DNA of 64,000 nt from UMGS363 sp051881815 (GTDB lineage Bacteria; Bacillota; Clostridia; Oscillospirales; Ruminococcaceae), in NCBI GenBank assembly GCA_051881815.1, contig JBJEQP010000117.1, positions 26,972-90,971 on the forward strand, written 5' to 3'. Under the pieces are notes generated by a model. The model saw only the letters and a list, made by a program, of their open reading frames with translations, made no database searches and was not told the DNA's origin. Below are positions 58,466 through 64,000 of the stretch, one piece after another (positions within the stretch are counted from its first letter, which is position 1; each line of letters starts with the position of its first letter). The position numbers and the translations under genes were made by a program.

Positions 58466-59974
58466 ATGAATTTTTTCAATAAAAAATTTGCGACGGTTAT
58501 TATTGCGGCTCTTTGCCTTACGGCTTGCGGAAATACGCAGACAGAATCAAACGTTACCGAAGAAGCAACGTCAAGCTTGACCGAGAGTACAATTGAAACT
58601 GCAAGCGAAACCACGACAGCCGAAACTACAGTTCAAAGCGAGATCTCTGCCGAACCGACCGAGGCAGTTCCGCCCGTTATTGAGATAATGGGGCAGAAAT
58701 ACGATACAAACGAATATATCAGCTATCTGACCGTTGACGCAGATACCTGCTTTGAAGTGACCGAGGAAGATAAAAAGAATATCGAATTGCTCAAAAGCAG
58801 CGGCATATCCCCTTGGTATGTAAGGGTCATAAACTGCAAGGATCACGACCTCGGTTTCCTTTCGGAGCTTGACGGATTTTCCGATGCAGAGTTCTGGGAC
58901 TTGGACGATTCGGAGTATATTTCGATAGACTATTTCAGCAAGTTTGACGAATTAAGGTCTGCAAGGTTCGTTAACTACGGTGGAGATGGGGCTACTCTTT
59001 CCAACTCACTGATTGACACAAATGTTGAAGTCACAAAGGTTTATGCGCAGAATTTCACATTATGGGACGGCATATCCTTCTCCGCAAATTGCCGAGGCTC
59101 CAAAACGGAATATTCTTCAAATGAAGAATACACCGACGGAACACCGCCCACAGACAAACCTTATGTAAAAGCTGCTCCGTGTGTATTGTCATATCTTGAA
59201 GACGGTGCGCCGCTTGAGAATGCTTATTATACCGAGGACAAGCTGAAAGAAACGGGGAACACTCTGACCGCAGTTTTCTGCAACCCCACCGACAAGGAAG
59301 TCGTTATCGACTGTGTTAGTGTGCATGATGCAGTTACCGAACATTGGGTACCTATGGCAGACGGTGAATCCTCTTATGTCCCGCTTGCCGTAACGGTTGC
59401 TCCTCACGATGAATTCTGTTTTGAGCTTACAAAGGATATGTTTGATTATTCAAGCGTTACGGGCGGAGCGTATTATGTAAATTTTGCTTATGGATATGAC
59501 GGCTTTGAATCTGCTGCTTCATACTTTATCCTGAAAAATTCGGAGGAAAACGAGGGACTTGGCAGGCTTGACGGAGAACAGAGAGCGGTATTTGAAAAGG
59601 CTCTTTCTTATGTGCAGGAATACTTCGGCTGTTCGCATCACATGACCGAGGAATATGCTTCTTCCCATACCGCCGATGAGTTTATCGGGCAATTTCTTGA
59701 CGCTTTCACATACGATTGCGCAAGCAGCTTTGCTCAAAGCTATATTGACGAAAACGGAAACCTTAAAGAGATCTTTGCCGAAAGAGGAAGCAGTCTTTAC
59801 AGCGTTGAAACCTGCTTTTATGTGATAAACGACGGAAACGAGTTTGATATCGTAAGCATTACGGCAAATAATCATTCCGATATTTCCTATCATACATGGC
59901 TGGATTGCTGCGATGTAAAAATGATAAAAACCCCTGACGGCTGGCGTGTGGATAAATTTACACTTTGGTGGTAA
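58466..59974 (+). CDS. Lipoprotein with conserved C-terminal domain, paralogue 3
   Basis: 502 residues from the ATG at 58466 (MNFFNKKFATVIIAALCLTAC), AGGAGG upstream, Cys21. Ser/Thr/Glu linker, a middle part that includes DHDLGFLSELDGF, similar to one repeat of paralogue 2, then VFCNPTDKEVVIDCVSV and the C-terminal domain (VFEKALSYVQEYFGCS ... YIDENGNLKEI ... GWRVDKFTLWW). 20 bases after paralogue 2; the three form one operon. Confidence 0.66.
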   Translation: MNFFNKKFATVIIAALCLTACGNTQTESNVTEEATSSLTESTIETASETTTAETTVQSEISAEPTEAVPPVIEIMGQKYDTNEYISYLTVDADTCFEVTEEDKKNIELLKSSGISPWYVRVINCKDHDLGFLSELDGFSDAEFWDLDDSEYISIDYFSKFDELRSARFVNYGGDGATLSNSLIDTNVEVTKVYAQNFTLWDGISFSANCRGSKTEYSSNEEYTDGTPPTDKPYVKAAPCVLSYLEDGAPLENAYYTEDKLKETGNTLTAVFCNPTDKEVVIDCVSVHDAVTEHWVPMADGESSYVPLAVTVAPHDEFCFELTKDMFDYSSVTGGAYYVNFAYGYDGFESAASYFILKNSEENEGLGRLDGEQRAVFEKALSYVQEYFGCSHHMTEEYASSHTADEFIGQFLDAFTYDCASSFAQSYIDENGNLKEIFAERGSSLYSVETCFYVINDGNEFDIVSITANNHSDISYHTWLDCCDVKMIKTPDGWRVDKFTLWW

Positions 59975-59991
59975 ATGATACTAATGAAAGG

Positions 59992-60020
59992 TTGACATTT
60001 TGCAGCCTGCGTATTAAAAT
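59992..60020 (+). promoter_or_regulatory. Promoter of aroQ-pepQ
   Basis: TTGACA (59992-59997), 17-base spacer, TAAAAT (60015-60020). Confidence 0.82.
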
Positions 60021-60056
60021 AATAGGAGCGGAGAATTTCTTCACTCCTATTTTTTA
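60021..60056 (+). terminator. Terminator overlapping the aroQ transcription start
   Basis: AATAGGAG (60021-60028) / CTCCTATT (60044-60051), then TTTT. It can end the lipoprotein transcript but lies where the aroQ mRNA should begin, so new transcripts contain only part of the stem. Confidence 0.75.
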
Positions 60057-60073
60057 TAAAAGAGGTACAAACT

Positions 60074-60514
60074 ATGAAAGATATACTTATAATCAACGGA
60101 CCGAATCTTAACCTGCTCGGCGAACGTGAGCCGGGCATCTACGGACACGATACCTACGACAGCGTTTGCGCCGAGATAAAGGAATTTGCAAAGGAGCTCG
60201 GCTTCGACAGCTGCGAATGCTTCCAGTCCAACCACGAGGGCGCTATCATCGACAAAATTCACGCTGCACGCCTTGACAAGTGCGGCATCGTTATCAACGC
60301 AGGCGCTTACACTCATTACAGCTACGCTATCCGTGACGCTATCGAAGCGGTCAAGATACCCGTTGTCGAAGTCCACATTTCCAACATCGAAAAGCGTGAG
60401 GAGTTCCGTCATACTTCCGTTATTTCACCCGTTTGCAGCGGAACTATCTTCGGCTTCGGTAAAATGGGTTATTTCCTCGGAATGAGAGCCGTTTGGGAGT
60501 ACTGTCATGAATAA
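60074..60514 (+). CDS. aroQ: Type II 3-dehydroquinate dehydratase
   Basis: 146 residues; dehydrates 3-dehydroquinate to 3-dehydroshikimate in the shikimate pathway as a dodecamer. Motifs: NGPNLNLLGEREPGIYG (with the catalytic Arg and Tyr loop), QSNHEG, NAGAYTHYS (catalytic Asn) and VVEVHISN (His). Length is typical. The 3' end overlaps the peptidase gene by 8 bases, so translation is coupled. Confidence 0.96.
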   Translation: MKDILIINGPNLNLLGEREPGIYGHDTYDSVCAEIKEFAKELGFDSCECFQSNHEGAIIDKIHAARLDKCGIVINAGAYTHYSYAIRDAIEAVKIPVVEVHISNIEKREEFRHTSVISPVCSGTIFGFGKMGYFLGMRAVWEYCHE

Positions 60515-61577
60515 TATAGAAAAGCTCCGTGAAAAGCTGCCGCAGGAAAGCTACTGTGCGCTTATCACCTCCGACATAAACCGCCGTTATTTCTGCAAAA
60601 TGAAGTCGTCCGCAGGCGCAGTTCTCGTTTTCCCCGATGCGGCGTATCTTCTTATCGACTTCCGCTACTTTGAAAAGGCAAAGGAAACGGTCACTGACTG
60701 CGAAGTTGTCCGCTCGGTGAAGTTCTACGACCAGCTTTCCGACCTGCTCAAAAAGCAAGGCACAGAAAAGGTCTATATAGAAGCGGAAACAATGACCGTT
60801 TCGGAGCTTTCCGTTTATGCCGAAAAGCTTGACGGATACAAAATTGATTCGACAAGCTTTTTGAGCGACGCTGTAACAAAGCTTCGCAGCGTGAAAACCG
60901 CAGATGAGCTTGAAAAGATGCAGAAGGCGCAGGATATCGCCGAAGCTGCGCTTGACAATGCGCTGCAAAACGTTATAAAAGAAGGTGCGACCGAGCTTGA
61001 AGTTGCAAGGGCGCTCGATTTCTATATGCTTTCCCACGGTGCGGAGGCGATCTCGTTCGACACGATCGCACTTTCGGGAAAAAACACCTCCGTTCCGCAC
61101 GGCGTTCCGTCCGATAAGAGGATACAAAAGGGCGAATTCGTTTTAATGGATTTCGGCGCAGTTTTTGACGGCTACCACAGCGATATGACAAGAACTGTCT
61201 GCGTCGGAGAGCCGACCGCCGAAATGAAAGAGGTCTATGAAATAACTCTTGAAGCGCAGAAGCGCTGCCTTGACTTTGTGCATTCGGGCGTGGTCTGCAA
61301 GGAGCTTGACGCCTGCGCCCGTGACTATATAACCGAAAAGGGCTACGGCGAAGCGTTCGGTCACGGTCTTGGTCACAGCGTAGGTCTTGAAATACACGAA
61401 AGTCCTGCCGCAAACACCCGTGATACGACAGTTCTCACCGAAAATGTCGTTATGACGATCGAGCCGGGCATCTATCTCCCCGAAAAATTCGGCGTTCGCA
61501 TCGAAGATTGTGTTTTTGTCACAAAAAACGGTTATACTAACTTTGCACACTCACCAAAAAATCTTATGATTTTATAA
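60507..61577 (+). CDS. Xaa-Pro aminopeptidase (M24 family)
   Basis: 356 residues. Creatinase-like N-terminal domain (about 1-125) and a pita-bread metallopeptidase domain with all five ligands: MDFGAVFDGYHSDMTRT (two Asp), HGLGHSVGLEIHE (His), TIEPGIY (Glu) and VRIED (Glu). It removes N-terminal residues ahead of proline, in the cytoplasm. The aroQ-pepQ-efp order is common in Firmicutes. Confidence 0.94.
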   Translation: MNNIEKLREKLPQESYCALITSDINRRYFCKMKSSAGAVLVFPDAAYLLIDFRYFEKAKETVTDCEVVRSVKFYDQLSDLLKKQGTEKVYIEAETMTVSELSVYAEKLDGYKIDSTSFLSDAVTKLRSVKTADELEKMQKAQDIAEAALDNALQNVIKEGATELEVARALDFYMLSHGAEAISFDTIALSGKNTSVPHGVPSDKRIQKGEFVLMDFGAVFDGYHSDMTRTVCVGEPTAEMKEVYEITLEAQKRCLDFVHSGVVCKELDACARDYITEKGYGEAFGHGLGHSVGLEIHESPAANTRDTTVLTENVVMTIEPGIYLPEKFGVRIEDCVFVTKNGYTNFAHSPKNLMIL

Positions 61578-61614
61578 AAAACTTATAAAAGTAATAAAAA
61601 TTACGCAAAAACAC

Positions 61615-61643
61615 TTGCATTGTGAGCCATTTTGTAGTAAAAT
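61615..61643 (+). promoter_or_regulatory. Promoter of efp
   Basis: TTGCAT (61615-61620), 17-base spacer, TAAAAT (61638-61643). Confidence 0.75.
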
Positions 61644-61697
61644 GATTATAAGGCTATTTATGCATATTAATGATTTTTATTTATACGGAGGTATTCT

Positions 61698-62255
61698 ATG
61701 ATCACAGCAGGCGATTTCAGAAACGGCGTTACCTTTGAAGAGGACGGCAACGTACTTCAGGTTGTTGAATTCCAGCACGTTAAACCGGGCAAGGGCGCTG
61801 CTTTTGTAAGAACAAAAATCAAGAACGTTATTACAGGTTCCGTAGTTGAAAAGAGCTACAACCCTTCCGCAAAATTCCCAACTGCTTTCGTTGAGAGAAA
61901 GGATATGCAGTATTCCTACAACGACGGTGACCTTTATCACTTCATGGATCCCGAAACATACGAGGATCTCCCTGTTTCTCCTTCAGAGATCAGCGACAAC
62001 TTCAAGTTCGTTAAGGAAGAAATGATCTGTAAGGTTTGCTCCTACAAGGGCAAGGTTTTCGCAGTTGAACCGCCGAACTTTGTTGACCTTCAGGTCACAC
62101 AGACAGACCCCGGTTTCGCAGGCAACACAGCTACAAACGCTACAAAGCCCGCTACTCTTGAAACAGGAGCTGAAGTTAAGGTTCCCCTCTTCATCAACGA
62201 GGGCGATATGATCAGGATCGACACAAGAACAGGCGAATACATGGAAAGAGCATAA
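61698..62255 (+). CDS. efp: Elongation factor P
   Basis: 185 residues with the three OB-type beta domains and the loop KPGKGAA; Lys32 is the residue that reaches the peptidyl-transferase centre to relieve stalling at polyproline. The C-terminus GDMIRIDTRTGEYMERA is the family signature. Strong codon bias. Full length. Confidence 0.97.
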   Translation: MITAGDFRNGVTFEEDGNVLQVVEFQHVKPGKGAAFVRTKIKNVITGSVVEKSYNPSAKFPTAFVERKDMQYSYNDGDLYHFMDPETYEDLPVSPSEISDNFKFVKEEMICKVCSYKGKVFAVEPPNFVDLQVTQTDPGFAGNTATNATKPATLETGAEVKVPLFINEGDMIRIDTRTGEYMERA

Positions 62256-62307
62256 GCTTTATCCTTGTTTTACGCAATTTTCAATTCTATAATTGGAGGT
62301 AATCTTT

Positions 62308-62730
62308 ATGAAGCTTGGCGAAAAGGTTTCTTACCTTAAAGGTCTTATGGACGGACTTGAGCTTGACACATCGACAAAGGAGGGCAAGCTCCTTGCACTT
62401 ATGGCTGACATCCTCGAGGATATGTCGGTTTATTTCGATGATGTTCAGGATCAGATCGACGAGATAGTTGAAGTTGTTGACGCTATCGACGAGGATCTTT
62501 CTGACATAGAAGATGACCTCTACGACGACGAAGACGACGACTGCTATGACGATGACGAGGACTACGATTTTGACGACTTCGACGAGGAAGAAGAGCTTTA
62601 TGAAGTATGCTGCCCGACCTGCGGCGATACTATTCAGCTCGGAGAAGCTATGCTTGAAGAGGGCGAAATGACCTGCCCTAACTGCGGCGAGCATCTCGAA
62701 TTCGACTTCGACGACGAAGATCCCGAATAA
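62308..62730 (+). CDS. CD1247-like acidic protein with C-terminal zinc ribbon
   Basis: 140 residues from the ATG at 62308 (MKLGEKVSYLKGLMDGL), GGAGG upstream. The N-terminal ~60 residues are the CD1247 helical domain; about 62-100 is an extremely acidic Asp/Glu stretch; the end is a zinc ribbon CPTCG ... CPNCG. Widespread in Clostridia, function unknown. 52 bases after efp. Confidence 0.8.
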   Translation: MKLGEKVSYLKGLMDGLELDTSTKEGKLLALMADILEDMSVYFDDVQDQIDEIVEVVDAIDEDLSDIEDDLYDDEDDDCYDDDEDYDFDDFDEEEELYEVCCPTCGDTIQLGEAMLEEGEMTCPNCGEHLEFDFDDEDPE

Positions 62731-62759
62731 TCGAATATTACAACAGTATATCTGCAATT

Positions 62760-62887
62760 CTGTTTCAGGGCGAGGTGCGATTCCTCACCGGCGGTAAAGT
62801 CCGCGACCCGAATCTTTTCGCTTGAAAAGATAAGGCTGATTCGGTGAAATTCCGAAACCGACGGTATAGTCCGGATGAAAGAAACAG
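62760..62887 (+). ncRNA. FMN riboswitch (RFN element)
   Basis: Closing stem CTGTTTC / GAAACAG, and the highly conserved core blocks AGGGCGAGGTGCGATTCC, CACCGGCGGTAAAGTCCGCG, GATTCGGTGAAATTCCG and CCGACGGTATAGTCCGG with GATGAAAG. Binding FMN would favour the downstream terminator at 62971-63004 and switch off ribU. Confidence 0.97.
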
Positions 62888-62970
62888 CGCATAATTTTGC
62901 GCAATATACTTATTTCCGAATAAAAATTTTGGTTTTTACGAAAATTTTTAAAATGAAGAAAAAAGTATCG

Positions 62971-63004
62971 AAAGCCCGTGAATGAAATTTTCACGGGCTT
63001 TTTC
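62971..63004 (+). terminator. Riboswitch-controlled terminator ahead of ribU
   Basis: AAAGCCCGTGAA / TTCACGGGCTTT with an 7-base loop, then TTT. It lies 85 bases after the aptamer and 47 bases before the ribU start. Confidence 0.88.
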
Positions 63005-63050
63005 TGTTACAGATTGCTCGTATAAAAATTTATTTTTGGAGGAATCTCAA

Positions 63051-63686
63051 ATGGAAAACTCAACAAAAACAGCAAATCTCACAACAAGCAGCAACACAAA
63101 GAAGATAATTCAGATCGCAATGCTTTCGGCAGTTGCACTCGTTATCTACTACCTCGACTTCCCCGTTCCGCTCATGCCGCCGTTCATAAAGCTTGACCTT
63201 TCTAATGTTGTCTGCCTGTTTGCAGGATTTACAACAGGTCCGATAGGCGGCTTGCTTGTATGTTTCATCAAAAATGTTATACACACAGCAATAAAGGGGC
63301 TCGGAACAACTATGGGTATAGGCGATATCTTTGACTTTGTAACAAGTGCAGCCTTAACATTGACAGCAAGCCTTATCTATAAGAAGGATCATACCAAGAA
63401 GGGCGCAGTTCTCGGCTGTGTTATCGGAACGATCGTATTTGCAGGAATAAGCCTGCCGCTGAACTATTTTATCGTATATCCGATATATGCGAAAGCATTC
63501 GGCGGAATGGAAGCTATCATGTCAGCATATCAGAAGATACTTCCGTCTGTCGGAAACATTTTCAGCGCACTCTGCATATTCAACCTGCCGTTCACGCTCA
63601 TAAAAGGAATACTCTGTGCAGCAGTAACGATAATTATCTATAAACCGCTTATCACAGCACTCCGAAAAGCACATATTGCGGATTAA
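63051..63686 (+). CDS. ribU: Riboflavin ECF transporter S component RibU
   Basis: 211 residues from the ATG at 63051 (MENSTKTANLTTSS), GGAGG upstream; a longer frame start at 62982 falls inside the terminator and is rejected. Six predicted membrane helices, and the ECF S-component stretch PLMPPFIKLDLSNV with GFTTGPIGGLLVCFIKN. Riboflavin uptake with a shared EcfA/A'/T module encoded elsewhere. The FMN riboswitch confirms the substrate. Confidence 0.93.
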   Translation: MENSTKTANLTTSSNTKKIIQIAMLSAVALVIYYLDFPVPLMPPFIKLDLSNVVCLFAGFTTGPIGGLLVCFIKNVIHTAIKGLGTTMGIGDIFDFVTSAALTLTASLIYKKDHTKKGAVLGCVIGTIVFAGISLPLNYFIVYPIYAKAFGGMEAIMSAYQKILPSVGNIFSALCIFNLPFTLIKGILCAAVTIIIYKPLITALRKAHIAD

Positions 63687-63706
63687 ACCAAAACAGCAGT
63701 TAAACC

Positions 63707-63945
63707 GCGAAGCCAAGCAAAAGTTTCGCTCAAGCCTTTTCAAAGGCTTGCAGGGGTCAAGGGGACAGCGTCCCTTGTCGCTTCCGCAGAAGCGAAACAC
63801 CCTAAACTATGGCGAATAGACTGCCACAATAGCGAAATATCTATAAGATCAAAAGCGCAATTCACGAAAAGAAAGTTAAATCAGAACGTGAGAAATCGTT
63901 TTGTAAACCTTAAATTCGTGAATTGCGCTTATTCTATTTTCTTAA
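63707..63945 (+). repeat. Composite palindromic repeat, copy 4
   Basis: Modules A and B as in the other copies (GCGAAGCCAAGCAAAAGTTTCG ends are shared; CGCTTCCGCAGAAGCGAAAC-CCTAAA; GCGCAATTCACGAA / TTCGTGAATTGCGC). Module C is missing; a MITE end follows instead. The stem after AAGGGG differs (ACAGCGT/ACGCTGT-like in place of CAAAGCC). Confidence 0.8.
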
Positions 63946-63948
63946 ATT

Positions 63949-64000
63949 ATACTAATCCTCGATTAAACAGTAGACAAAATCCACTCTCTAGCAGTAATGC
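63949..64000. mobile_element. ATACTA-ended MITE, partial copy 4
   Basis: ATACTAATCCTCGATTAAAC then GTAGACAAAATCCACTC, cut by the window end. Closer to the reverse complement of copy 2 (45419-45578) than to copies 1 and 3. Confidence 0.55.

Overview
The window looks like a chromosomal segment of a low-to-mid GC, obligately anaerobic, Gram-positive gut bacterium of the Ruminococcus/Oscillospiraceae type (Clostridia). Pointers are the gene content and sequence style (anaerobe-type glutamate dehydrogenase, clostridial 6-phosphofructokinase, CD1247-like protein, RibU under an FMN riboswitch, many Thr/Glu-rich lipoproteins), AGGAGG-type ribosome binding sites and sigma-A promoters with 17-base spacers. 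The species assignment is inference; no rRNA gene is present.

Layout. 1-4.9 kb: the start of the S10 ribosomal protein operon on the minus strand (rpsJ-rplC-rplD-rplW-rplB-rpsS-rplV-rpsC-rplP, the last cut by the window edge), with a strong promoter at 5.2 kb and a MITE-like palindrome between rplB and rpsS. 5.5-16.3 kb: a DUF1963/YwqG protein, phosphofructokinase, a GGDEF/EAL protein with a degenerate GGDEF site, an OmpR-type two-component system, and a three-gene peptidoglycan-binding cassette with a SpoIID-like member. 16.4-31.1 kb: a complete Gram-positive type IV pilus cluster: three major-type pilins, a membrane C39-like peptidase, PilT, PilB, PilD, two minor pseudopilins, a PilX-like protein of 831 residues, PilO, a PilM-PilN fusion and PilC. 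31.6-42.1 kb: glutamate dehydrogenase, a CorC/HlyC CBS protein and, in the same operon, five tandem paralogous lipoproteins with transglutaminase-like domains. 42.1-44.8 kb: feoB and a divergent Fe/Mn superoxide dismutase.

The most interesting locus is at 45.1-47.2 kb: a type III toxin-antitoxin system. A strong promoter (45141-45168) drives three tandem 42-base repeats (45198-45323), each able to fold as an H-type pseudoknot, followed by a terminator (45330-45362). The ToxN/AbiQ/CptN-like endoribonuclease gene lies at 46291-46872. Antitoxin RNA and toxin are normally adjacent; here a 160-bp MITE and an IS200-like element (tnpA 45713-46132) sit between them. A further hairpin plus T-run at 46141-46203 faces the toxin gene.

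47.3-64 kb: a MerR regulator with a 19-bp-spacer promoter and a DXS-like enzyme, a MATE exporter, a GNAT acetyltransferase, an ArsC/Spx-like protein, an orphan amino-acid binding lipoprotein, an endonuclease IV-like TIM barrel, three paralogous lipoproteins with a shared C-terminal domain, aroQ, an Xaa-Pro peptidase, efp, a CD1247-like zinc-ribbon protein, and an FMN riboswitch with ribU.

Intergenic space is rich in mobile palindromic repeats: a composite family (four large copies and one short relative) found downstream of genes, an ATACTA-ended MITE family (four copies, one cut by the window end), the rplB-rpsS element, and at least two further palindromes.
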